From NCBI GenBank assembly GCA_937899305.1, contig CALDJV010001186.1, positions 1-16,466 on the forward strand: DNA of 16,466 nucleotides. The letters are read 5' to 3'. Positions 8,117 through 15,644 of this stretch are shown here, in pieces. The DNA is from an uncultured Cytophagaceae bacterium. GTDB taxonomy: Bacteria > Bacteroidota > Bacteroidia > Cytophagales > Microscillaceae. A program made the position numbers and the translations under genes. Position 1 is the stretch's first letter; every line of letters starts with the position of its first letter. The notes under the pieces are model-generated. The model made no database searches and was not told the DNA's origin. It was given only the letters and a program-made list of their open reading frames with translations.

Positions 8117-9322
8117 TTATCGTCCAAGGTCAACCTCTTCTCCAGATGAGCGACCTAAATATGTCATAGCACAACGGAAACCAATAGAAGTTGATGAGGA
8201 ATCCCAATGTTGGAAAGTTCGCGAACCAGTTTCGCAGTAGTAAGCAATGTCTTTCCAAGATCCGCCTCTAATCACTCTTCGATTGTTTATGTTTGTGTCG
8301 TCTTTTCCTTCTTTGGTAATTGGGGGGTTAAATACAGGGTTCAAATCCCATACGATTGGAGTAGCAGACTCAAAGTAAGCATCTAAAACCCACTCGGCTA
8401 CATTTCCGGCCATATCGTACAAACCATAATCGTTAGGGAAGTACTGAGCTACAGGACCAGTGTAAGCAAAACCATCGTCAAAATAGTTACCACGTCCAGG
8501 CTTGAAGTTAGCCAACATACATCCCAAAGTATTTCTTAAATAAGGGCTTCCCCAGGGGTATTTCGCCATATCACGACCACCTCTTGATGCATATTCCCAC
8601 TCGGCCTCGGTTGGTAAACGGAAACGTGGTGCTGGATAAGGGTCTCCTTCTACAGTATGTCGGTAATAATTTAAATGCATGGTTCGCCATTGGCAGAAAA
8701 ACTTAGCAGCTTGCCAATCTACCCCTACTACTGGATAATCATCAAATGCAGGGTGCATAAAATAATATTCCATCAAGGGGTCTCCCATATGGTGGGCATA
8801 TTCAGTGCTCCAGCGTGTAGTATCTGGATACATCTCATTCATAACTTTGATTGAATCTGGTCTAACTGGTGTTCCATTTTTCAGGAACAACTTGTCCATT
8901 ACACCTTCTTGATATTCTTGTGGTAATTCTTCACCTTGCGACTGACGACCTTCTGAATATGATAACAAAATATCAGTAAACAAACGATACTGGTTGTTTG
9001 TAATTTCGGTCTGATCCATGAAAAAAGCACTGATTGTAATTTGCTTATTCAAGTTGATCTGAGTTGCAGGAACATCTTCATCGGCTTGTCCCATGTGAAA
9101 AGTACCAGAAGGTACTACTACCATACCACTGGGAACATATTGTGCATAATCACTTCTTACCTGTTCAAAAGGAATGATTTCGCCGGCAGATCCGTTTATT
9201 CTGGCGTCCAGACTGTTGGGATCACCTTTCTTCCCAAACAGAAAACACCCTTGCAATGATAACAAAGAAAATGCTATCAAGGTATAGGACAAAAACTTGT
9301 ACTTAAACAACATTTTATTCAT
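8117..9322 (-). CDS. gldK: Gliding motility / type IX secretion lipoprotein GldK (PorK), FGE-sulfatase fold
   Basis: Outer-membrane-anchored lipoprotein that forms the T9SS periplasmic ring with GldN. The 401-residue product has a lipoprotein signal with lipobox SLQGC (lipidated C26). The body has the formylglycine-generating-enzyme (sulfatase-modifying factor) fold: VVVPSGTFHMG, MDQTEITNNQYR, YPVVGVDWQAAKFFCQWR, FRLPTEAEWEYASRGG, YGLYDMAGNVAEWV, VIRGGSWKD and IGFRCA. By eye, the first of the two catalytic cysteines of true FGE is Asp here (D358 in GGSWKD) and only the second is Cys (C363), consistent with a structural role. The start is set at the ATG ending at 9322; the frame extends 4 codons to a TTG (9334), which is less likely. 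It is shorter than known GldK/PorK (about 460-490). GldJ is a related paralogue, but position next to gldL identifies GldK. Confidence 0.94.
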   Translation of the reverse strand: MNKMLFKYKFLSYTLIAFSLLSLQGCFLFGKKGDPNSLDARINGSAGEIIPFEQVRSDYAQYVPSGMVVVPSGTFHMGQADEDVPATQINLNKQITISAFFMDQTEITNNQYRLFTDILLSYSEGRQSQGEELPQEYQEGVMDKLFLKNGTPVRPDSIKVMNEMYPDTTRWSTEYAHHMGDPLMEYYFMHPAFDDYPVVGVDWQAAKFFCQWRTMHLNYYRHTVEGDPYPAPRFRLPTEAEWEYASRGGRDMAKYPWGSPYLRNTLGCMLANFKPGRGNYFDDGFAYTGPVAQYFPNDYGLYDMAGNVAEWVLDAYFESATPIVWDLNPVFNPPITKEGKDDTNINNRRVIRGGSWKDIAYYCETGSRTFQHWDSSSTSIGFRCAMTYLGRSSGEEVDLGR

Positions 9323-9419
9323 AACACCTAACAAATTAATAATAATTGTTTCTTTGGTTTAGCTTTATTATTTATTTCTTAATATTTACTTTTATTTGGT
9401 AACTATACTAATATCGCGC

Positions 9420-9453
9420 CAAATTAATGGTTCAAAATTGTTCTTGTTCCAAA
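9420..9453 (-). promoter_or_regulatory. Weak candidate promoter upstream of gldK
   Basis: The 191-base gap between the porP-like gene and gldK is the widest inside the cluster and contains no gene. On the minus strand TTAATTTG (9427-9420) differs by one base from TAnnTTTG, and a TTTG (9453-9450) lies 22 bases upstream of it. This may give gldKLMN its own promoter. No convincing hairpin terminator was seen in the gap. Low confidence, since AT-rich DNA offers such matches by chance. Confidence 0.25.
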
Positions 9454-9513
9454 CTTGCTTCGAAAACGGAGTATTTACCACAATATTACTTTTTTTTTCG
9501 CGCTTTTTAGCTT

Positions 9514-10518
9514 TTACTTCACATTATTATACCTTGGAGTGTTTGCTTTTGGATCCTCATGGTAAAACAGTGGTATTTTGTAAGACACAGATATCTCATG
9601 AGATGTAGGGCTTTTAGCATCTTGTCCTATAAAAACATAATCAAATCCATAAGCAATTTGTAATGTGGGTTTTTTAGCATCTTTGTTTAGCCGAACTCCT
9701 AATATTACCGATGCTGATTCTTCTTGGCGGTACGATATCCCCCCAAAAAACTTATCATTTAAGGTGGCAATTGCCCCCACATCAAACGAATATCCACTCA
9801 AATTGGTAGGAACAGCTTTCACAAGCACTGATGGAGTAATGATGAGGCTTCTTCTTAGCCCGTTTCCAACACTAAAATTGTAACCAGCCAATAAATATAC
9901 ATTGTTGGCTAAGACTCCTTCGCTCCCTTCTTGTCCAAAATCAAATTTTTGGGGAATGATGTGGCTCATACTGAGTCCACCAAAAAATGTATTCGAGTGG
10001 TAATATATTCCAGCCGCCATGTCAGAGTTTGTCTGTGACAAAATTCCCGACTGAATCAACTTATCGTCAGGATCAAGAGCTCTAAATTGATCAAAATCAA
10101 TGGTTTGAGAGTAAATTCCTCCTCTCACTCCTATTGATAGTTTTGCATCAGAGCCATTACGACTACCAAGTGGTACGTGATAAGCATAAGAAAGTTGCGC
10201 TTCACGATTAATCAATGGACCGATCATGTCATTCACAAAATGTAGACCAACCCCACTTCGAAACTTCCTATTTCCGTATCCAACACTCAATACTTGGGTG
10301 TTGGGGCTTCCTCCATTGTCAAAAGTAGGATTTAGGCCCGCCCATTGGGTACGATGAATCAGGGAAAACGACAGTTTTTCATCTACTCCTGCATAAGCTG
10401 GGTTGATGAACAATTGATTGAACATGTATTGACTAAACTGAGCATCTTGCTGGGCCTGAAGGGCTACGCTATTTAGAAAGAAAGCAAATATTAGTATTGT
10501 TCTCCAAGTGTTGTTCAT
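9514..10518 (-). CDS. porP: PorP/SprF family type IX secretion outer-membrane protein
   Basis: Outer-membrane beta-barrel of the PorP/SprF family, partners of the T9SS needed for secretion or for handling particular surface adhesins. The 334 residues start with a signal peptide (about 1-22, ending ALQAQ). Directly after it is the family signature QDAQFSQYMFNQLFINPAYAG. The remainder alternates strands and turns (for example GVGLHFVNDMIGP, FGGLSMSH, FGGISYRQEESASVILGVRL) as in a barrel. The gene leads the order porP-K-L-M-N, as in Porphyromonas gingivalis, so porP is the natural symbol, although members of this family are numerous in one genome and the exact orthologue is not proven. Its ATG begins just 5 bases after the T-run of the upstream palindrome (10524-10586), which is unusual. 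Confidence 0.9.
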   Translation of the reverse strand: MNNTWRTILIFAFFLNSVALQAQQDAQFSQYMFNQLFINPAYAGVDEKLSFSLIHRTQWAGLNPTFDNGGSPNTQVLSVGYGNRKFRSGVGLHFVNDMIGPLINREAQLSYAYHVPLGSRNGSDAKLSIGVRGGIYSQTIDFDQFRALDPDDKLIQSGILSQTNSDMAAGIYYHSNTFFGGLSMSHIIPQKFDFGQEGSEGVLANNVYLLAGYNFSVGNGLRRSLIITPSVLVKAVPTNLSGYSFDVGAIATLNDKFFGGISYRQEESASVILGVRLNKDAKKPTLQIAYGFDYVFIGQDAKSPTSHEISVSYKIPLFYHEDPKANTPRYNNVK

Positions 10519-10523
10519 ATGTC

Positions 10524-10586
10524 AAAAAAATAGCTTTGTTTATAAACTTATTTATTATCGGTAAATATAAGTTTAAAACAAAGCTA
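10524..10586 (-). terminator. Long palindrome with T7 tract between hemD and porP
   Basis: Outer arms TAGCTTTGTTT (10531-10541) and AAACAAAGCTA (10576-10586) pair over 11 bp. After a single bulged A (10542), TAAACTTAT (10543-10551) pairs with ATAAGTTTA (10567-10575), giving a 20-bp stem with a 15-base loop. On the minus strand it is followed by T7 (10530-10524), the form of a strong intrinsic terminator for hemD. The first arm on the minus strand also contains TAGCTTTG (10586-10579), an exact match to the -7 promoter consensus, although no TTG is present about 20 bases upstream of it. Confidence 0.75.
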
Positions 10587-10607
10587 CTTATGTAGTAAAA
10601 CTTATAC

Positions 10608-11405
10608 TTACTTCAGATTATTGGAAACTTTGATGTAGTTTTCAATAGCGCCAGTCATCGAAGGTGCATTGGGCATTGGAGCCTCTATATCTAACACTAA
10701 ACCGGCATCACGAACCGCTTTGGCTGTAGTGGGTCCAAAAGCAGCAATGCGTGTTTTGTTTTGCTTGAAATCTGGAAAGTTTGCAAACAAAGATTGTATT
10801 CCTGAAGGACTAAAAAAAGCAATGATGTCATAATTTACGTCCGATAAATCAGACAAATCACTTGCCTCAGTTCTGTAGAGTACTACCTCTGTGTACTGAT
10901 AATCGTTCTTAGTCAAAAAATTTGGAATATCATCTTTTCTTATATTAGAACAAGGAAATAGAAATTTTTCACCCTTGTGTTTCTTGATAATTTCCAGTAA
11001 GTCTTTGGACATTTTTTGCCCAGTGAATATTTTTCTTTTTCTTACTACGATGTACTTCTGTAGGTAATTCGCAGTTTGACTAGAAATACAAAAGTATTTC
11101 ATATCAGCAGGTATCTCAATTTTTAGGCTATTACACATTTCAAAAAACAAGGTAACTGCTTTCCTACTAGTAAAAATCACTGCAGAATGATCTAAGATAT
11201 CGACCTTTTGTTTTCTAAATTCCTTTACAGAAACAGGTACAACATCGATAAAAGGTCTGAAATCTACCTTTACATCATATCTTTCTGCCAATTTAAAATA
11301 GGGTGATTTGTCGTTACTAGGTTTAGGTTGTGATACTAAGATACTTTCCACTTTCCGAAGTCGCTCACGAACAATTTGAGGCATTTGAGGGTGTAGTTCA
11401 CTCAT
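10608..11405 (-). CDS. hemD: Uroporphyrinogen-III synthase family protein (HemD)
   Basis: HemD closes hydroxymethylbilane to uroporphyrinogen III with inversion of ring D, the step that leads to haem and other tetrapyrroles; cytoplasmic. The 265 residues show the two-lobed HemD pattern: SHAVIFTSRKAV-like text at about residues 73-84 (DHSAVIFTSRKAV), the inter-lobe ISSQTANYL, the second lobe IIAFFSPSGIQSLF (about 195-208), and the closing AAFGPTTAKAVRDAG (about 222-236). The family is weak in sequence conservation but these segments are characteristic. Some 30 N-terminal residues (MSELHPQMPQIVRERLRKVES) precede the first strand. It is 42 bases downstream of the DUF4271 gene on the same strand, so the two are probably co-transcribed. 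The nearby hemW (14511-15641) is another haem-related gene on the other strand. Whether this is the only HemD of the cell is unknown. Confidence 0.87.
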   Translation of the reverse strand: MSELHPQMPQIVRERLRKVESILVSQPKPSNDKSPYFKLAERYDVKVDFRPFIDVVPVSVKEFRKQKVDILDHSAVIFTSRKAVTLFFEMCNSLKIEIPADMKYFCISSQTANYLQKYIVVRKRKIFTGQKMSKDLLEIIKKHKGEKFLFPCSNIRKDDIPNFLTKNDYQYTEVVLYRTEASDLSDLSDVNYDIIAFFSPSGIQSLFANFPDFKQNKTRIAAFGPTTAKAVRDAGLVLDIEAPMPNAPSMTGAIENYIKVSNNLK

Positions 11406-11447
11406 GCGCTAAAGATTTTCTTTACTATTTGCTGATTACAAAGTAAA

Positions 11448-12635
11448 CTAGTTGAAAAGTAATAATTTTATGCCAATTAACAAGGGGGTAAGTTCTGTGC
11501 TGCAAAGGTAATAAAATAAATAGAGATTCTTAAGTTGTACTCTTTTATTTACATAAAAACTAACCAGTATTGTTTGTAAAAAGTGAAAACCTATGACGAT
11601 ATAGATAAAAAACTTATCAATACCCAAGGTGTATTCTCCTTTTGATATAAGCATAAAAATTGGAAAAATGACAGCAACAGTGTAAAACAGCTGCGACAGT
11701 CTCATATACTCATAAAAGTGAGTATACTCTATCTTTTCAAGGCTCAAAAGCACTCCAAAAACCTTTAGTAAGATGTACTTCAGAAAAAATAGCCCAAACA
11801 CGATGGCAAAGAACACGGCATAGTTGAGAAGAAGAGATACAAAATCAAAATTGGTACTTGCTAACTTAAATGATACGTTAATAATACCAGTTATGTCCTT
11901 CTGAGCAAGAATATAAAAGAGGCTTACAGTAAGTGCATGGGTAGCCAAGAATAGCATATTGATGATATTGAATGGCTTGTTAATTAGCATAATATCTTTG
12001 CGCGATAAGCTCGATACACTGCTTTGTAAGCTATAATAACTAGAAAATATTTTGGGGTGAAAATTCAATAAAAGTGTGAAAATTCCCAGAATAACTGCAC
12101 TTACTACGATGACAAAATTTTTGACACCAGACACCTTACGATATTTTTCTTGTATTATGGTACTCTCTTTTTTTGTTTTGGTTGTGTTTGTAATCTCTCT
12201 TTTGAAATAACCTACATACACAGACTTTAAAGGAAGACGATAACCCCTATCATAAAAAGTGAAAAATAACTTTTTCTGGCCTTTATATAACTGCCTGAGA
12301 CTATCCACTTTGAATGTGACCCACCCTGCTTTTTTTATTTCTTTGCATAGTTGCTTGTTGATAAAAACAAATACATTCTTAGGGCTTTTAAACGTAAGCT
12401 CAAGCCCTTGGTACTTTTGAGTATCCAACCAAAAACTGGCCGTCTTAGAATTATTATGCCTATCCTCTATATAAGGTACATATGCATTGTATTTGGTATC
12501 ATACACTTGCCACCCATCTTCAAGGTCATATATTTTAAAAAACCGCTCCTGCTCATTGTCTTTAGCATAAGATAACGAACCTACACTGACAAGTACTCCC
12601 CATAATATGATGATTTGAACAATATAATGCTTCAT
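11448..12635 (-). CDS. DUF4271 domain-containing membrane protein
   Basis: Function unknown. The 395-residue product starts with a signal peptide (MKHYIVQIIILWGVLVSVG, cut near SYA-KD). A soluble domain of about 140 residues follows (26-165), probably periplasmic and rich in beta strands and aromatic residues. Then come about six hydrophobic segments near residues 172-191, 222-243, 263-290, 315-330, 341-362 and 370-394. The last, with YLCSTELTPLLIGIKLL, is the typical ending of the DUF4271 family of Bacteroidota. The frame is open to a TTG (12698) whose bases overlap the upstream TGA, but the ATG at 12635 is immediately before a clean signal peptide and is chosen. It lies between the Omp85-like gene and hemD, all on one strand. 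Adjacency of DUF4271 and hemD is recalled from other Bacteroidota genomes. The family is certain enough; the role is not. Confidence 0.85.
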   Translation of the reverse strand: MKHYIVQIIILWGVLVSVGSLSYAKDNEQERFFKIYDLEDGWQVYDTKYNAYVPYIEDRHNNSKTASFWLDTQKYQGLELTFKSPKNVFVFINKQLCKEIKKAGWVTFKVDSLRQLYKGQKKLFFTFYDRGYRLPLKSVYVGYFKREITNTTKTKKESTIIQEKYRKVSGVKNFVIVVSAVILGIFTLLLNFHPKIFSSYYSLQSSVSSLSRKDIMLINKPFNIINMLFLATHALTVSLFYILAQKDITGIINVSFKLASTNFDFVSLLLNYAVFFAIVFGLFFLKYILLKVFGVLLSLEKIEYTHFYEYMRLSQLFYTVAVIFPIFMLISKGEYTLGIDKFFIYIVIGFHFLQTILVSFYVNKRVQLKNLYLFYYLCSTELTPLLIGIKLLLFN

Positions 12636-12694
12636 AAGTGACTTTTGAGTTGGAACTCGACTCAACACCGTAGATGAGTTCTTGTACAAATATT

Positions 12695-14527
12695 TCAAAA
12701 TCTACTTATAAAACCAAAATGTATTTTTGAACGATTGAAACTTATTGGTAAATCCTTGGTTTGGCCCAAGGCATAAACAATATTAAATATGCCAGCCTGA
12801 GTAGGAAAATTAAGCCCCAATCCAAAACCAAGCGGGGTATCCTCACCAAAAAAATTAATGGTTTTTTGCTGTAGCCAACCTTGGTCATAAAAAACAAACA
12901 AATACGAATTTTCATCAAATATGACTCGATACTCTAAATTGACAATCGCAAAACTCGAGGCTAAGAATACATTTTGATTATGTCCTCTCAAATTATCAAT
13001 GCCCCCCAATCTAAACAACTCATTGGCCAACAATTGGTTGTTAACCATGGTGCCCGCATTCAGCCGCCAATACAATACTGTTTTTTGATTGATGGGTAAG
13101 TAATGCTGCCAATCAAACTTATATACAAACTGAGTCGTGTTGAGTGGAATGTTTTGATAAAATTCTTCGGGTAACTCTAGATTTCGTTGAATATTTTTTT
13201 GCCCTACTTCCATCGAAATGTCTACCAGATTGCCTTTGGTAGGAAACAAGCCATCGTCTAATTGGCTTAAACGATACCCGATACCATACGATACAAAAGA
13301 AACATCTAGGGTATCGGGCAGGCGAGTGATGTTTTGAAATATACTGCTGTTCAATACGCGTGAACTTCTTGAATTGAAACTCACTCTTACTTTATTTCCG
13401 TTTTTGAGGTGGTACAACAAGTTTCCCCCCAGGTTTAGGTTCACAAACGAGGTATCTTCTCTCAATAAATTGAAATTGGCCTGGAAGTCCAGGTAAGAGT
13501 TAAACAATAGTGGATGAGTATAATTTAAGTTAAGCGTCTGAGATTGAGGTTCGGGCCTGAGCCATTTCGCAGTGAGGTTTTTACCGCTTCCAAATACATT
13601 TTGTAACGACAAATCAAACTCTCCCATCCATTCCACGGTATTGGGTTCGCGCTCGTTTGGTAAAATACCTACCAACAGGTTGATCTGATTTGCCTTCCGT
13701 TTTCTTAAAAATAAATTAACGAATGCTTTTTTTGCTCGAAATTCAGTCTGGGTTGGTTTCACTACCTTGAGGTAGGGCAGTTGACGAAGCAATCGTTCGG
13801 CATTCTTCACTTTTTGTTGGCTAAACACTTCTCCTTCTTTTAGCCGTAAATATTTAGCTAAAAACTTCCGCTTTATATTTACTTTTCCCCGAATGCGCAA
13901 TGTGTCGAAAGTAATCAAAGGCCCCTTGGTATATTGTAATTGGGCGCTCACCCGATGACCTTCGATTTGGATGGAGTCTAAACGCATTTGGGCATAAGGA
14001 TAACCATGGTTTTCGGAATAGGTCAATATTTTATTTTGTAACTTCGAAATTGATTTATGCAGAAAGTATTGATTTTTGTAAAACTTCTCTTTAAAACCTA
14101 CATGATTGATAATTTTCCTGGGTAGATTACCTTTATGTAGGTGTTTCCACTTAAATACTTCACCTCGAAAAACATATGCCTGTAAAGTATCTGCTACCAA
14201 GACTACACTATCTAGCCGAGCATCAAGGTAAGCCTGTTGGTGCAACGTATTGATGAGCTGTCGAATGGCAGTTTGAGCCATTGGTTTGGTTTGGTACTGG
14301 TATTTAAACCTTATCTTTGAAGGGATTTCAACTTTTTCGGGCTTTAAAAATAACTTTACGAATGTTGTATTGGTTATTTGCTTGCCTGTTTCAGGAATGC
14401 TATCTGAGGATTGCCCATAGGTAATTATAGGTATCATCATCAGTATACCTATTACACTTATTTTGAAAGTGTTACTCAGTAATCTATTGTTATTTTTTAA
14501 ACTTAGTATTTTGCCAAGTCTATACAT
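12695..14527 (-). CDS. Omp85-superfamily outer-membrane protein (BamA/TamA-like, POTRA plus barrel)
   Basis: Outer-membrane protein of the Omp85 superfamily, members of which insert or export proteins or lipids. The 610 residues have a signal peptide with a long basic start (about 1-38, ending PIITYGQ). A periplasmic region follows (about 60-300) with two or three POTRA-like units, recognisable by GPLITFDTLRIRGKVN and LRLKEGEVFSQQKVKNAERLLRQLPYLK. The C-terminal barrel (about 305-610) contains LRGH (513-516), the counterpart of the conserved VRGF/Y motif of loop 6, and closes with a terminal Phe (FGFISRF). It is shorter than full BamA (about 800 or more), nearer to TamA-like proteins; surface antigen family D15 also fits. 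It begins the minus-strand run and its ATG overlaps the hemW start head-to-head. The substrate is unknown, but an outer-membrane assembly role would suit the T9SS barrel and lipoprotein downstream. Confidence 0.86.
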   Translation of the reverse strand: MYRLGKILSLKNNNRLLSNTFKISVIGILMMIPIITYGQSSDSIPETGKQITNTTFVKLFLKPEKVEIPSKIRFKYQYQTKPMAQTAIRQLINTLHQQAYLDARLDSVVLVADTLQAYVFRGEVFKWKHLHKGNLPRKIINHVGFKEKFYKNQYFLHKSISKLQNKILTYSENHGYPYAQMRLDSIQIEGHRVSAQLQYTKGPLITFDTLRIRGKVNIKRKFLAKYLRLKEGEVFSQQKVKNAERLLRQLPYLKVVKPTQTEFRAKKAFVNLFLRKRKANQINLLVGILPNEREPNTVEWMGEFDLSLQNVFGSGKNLTAKWLRPEPQSQTLNLNYTHPLLFNSYLDFQANFNLLREDTSFVNLNLGGNLLYHLKNGNKVRVSFNSRSSRVLNSSIFQNITRLPDTLDVSFVSYGIGYRLSQLDDGLFPTKGNLVDISMEVGQKNIQRNLELPEEFYQNIPLNTTQFVYKFDWQHYLPINQKTVLYWRLNAGTMVNNQLLANELFRLGGIDNLRGHNQNVFLASSFAIVNLEYRVIFDENSYLFVFYDQGWLQQKTINFFGEDTPLGFGLGLNFPTQAGIFNIVYALGQTKDLPISFNRSKIHFGFISRF

Positions 14528-15641
14528 TCATATACCATTTTGTAAGCAAGCTTGTCATTATTGTGATTTTCACTTTAGTGTAAATCAACGTGATCAGTCC
14601 GCAGTAGTGCAGGCTTTAGCTCAGGAAATTATCCTTCAAAAAAATTATTTACCCACTTCTCAACTTGATACCATTTATTTTGGAGGAGGGACACCATCAT
14701 TATTAAACGAATACGAGCTATCTTATTTGATGGATACCATCCACAAAACATTTTCTTTAGATAAAGACGCTGAGGTAACACTGGAGGCCAATCCAGACGA
14801 CTTAACCCTGGAAAAGCTCAACTTATTCAAAAAATCAGGCATCAACCGGTTAAGCATTGGTACCCAATCGTTTCAAGATATATGTTTGAGTTATTTGAAT
14901 CGAGCCCACAATGCCTCACAAGCCAAGCAAAGTATTGCAGACGCTCAAAACTTGGGCTTCGATAACATCAGCATAGATTTGATATATGCCATTCCGGTGG
15001 CCAATCACGATACTTGGCAACAGGATTTAGAACAAGCTACTGCGCTTCAAATACAACATATCTCGGCTTATTGTCTTACCATTGAGGAACAAACCGTATT
15101 TGGCCGAATGTTACAAAACAATCAAATGCCTCCGATTGATGATGAATTCGCTTCTCAGCAATTCAACGCCTTGATCAGTCACCTGGGCGAACACGGATTT
15201 GAGCAATACGAGATTTCAAATTTTGCCAAAAATCAAATTTACTCTAAGCATAACAGTAACTATTGGATAAAAAACCCTTACCTGGGTATAGGCCCTAGTG
15301 CTCATTCTTATAATGGCTCTAGTCGCCAGTTTAACGTCACTAGTAACGGTAAATACCTTAAGAGTATTCAACAAAATATGGTTCCGTCCTCGTTGGAAAA
15401 CTTAACCAAAATTGACCAAGTCAATGAATATATCATGACAAGCTTGAGAACCATTTGGGGTTGTGATTTAGACAAAGTTTTTAATAATTTTGGTATAAAT
15501 ATGTTAAACCACAACAAAAGTTACATTGATGAGTATATAGATAAAAAGTTGTTAAAAATTGAAGATAATGTATTGAAGCTCACCAATCATGGTAAATTAT
15601 TTGCCGATAAAATAGCTTCTGATTTATTTATTGTTGAATAA
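14511..15641 (+). CDS. hemW: Radical SAM haem chaperone HemW (formerly called coproporphyrinogen oxidase-like)
   Basis: HemW is a radical SAM protein that binds haem and is proposed to deliver it to membrane targets; many databases label it an oxygen-independent coproporphyrinogen III oxidase. The cluster motif is C11-K-Q-A-C15-H-Y-C18-D-F20; Phe rather than Cys at the final position distinguishes HemW from true HemN. Other marks are the SAM-binding FGGGTPSLL, LEANPDD, RLSIGTQSF, IDLIYAIP, and the C-terminal KHNSNYW followed by GIGPSAHSY. From TTG 14511 the product is 376 residues, the normal length, beginning MPSLYIHIPFC. No ATG is in frame nearby; the frame stays open to another TTG at 14463, which would add 16 poorly fitting residues. 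The gene overlaps the divergent Omp85-like gene by 17 bases and is followed after 3 bases by a cyclase-family gene. Confidence 0.93.
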   Translation: MPSLYIHIPFCKQACHYCDFHFSVNQRDQSAVVQALAQEIILQKNYLPTSQLDTIYFGGGTPSLLNEYELSYLMDTIHKTFSLDKDAEVTLEANPDDLTLEKLNLFKKSGINRLSIGTQSFQDICLSYLNRAHNASQAKQSIADAQNLGFDNISIDLIYAIPVANHDTWQQDLEQATALQIQHISAYCLTIEEQTVFGRMLQNNQMPPIDDEFASQQFNALISHLGEHGFEQYEISNFAKNQIYSKHNSNYWIKNPYLGIGPSAHSYNGSSRQFNVTSNGKYLKSIQQNMVPSSLENLTKIDQVNEYIMTSLRTIWGCDLDKVFNNFGINMLNHNKSYIDEYIDKKLLKIEDNVLKLTNHGKLFADKIASDLFIVE

Positions 15642-15644
15642 GAA

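Noticed and set aside
9323..9334. TTG start four codons upstream of the gldK ATG
   Set aside because: The ATG at 9322 gives a normal lipoprotein signal with a basic start; the extension adds nothing.
14463..14510. TTG start for hemW at 14463
   Set aside because: It would add 16 hydrophobic residues before the conserved LYIHIPFC and enlarge the overlap with the divergent gene to 65 bases; the TTG at 14511 fits the family length.
14511..15641. hemW as a genuine coproporphyrinogen oxidase (HemN)
   Set aside because: The cluster motif is CxxxCxxCxF, lacking the fourth Cys of HemN, and the C-terminal HNxxYW region is HemW-like.
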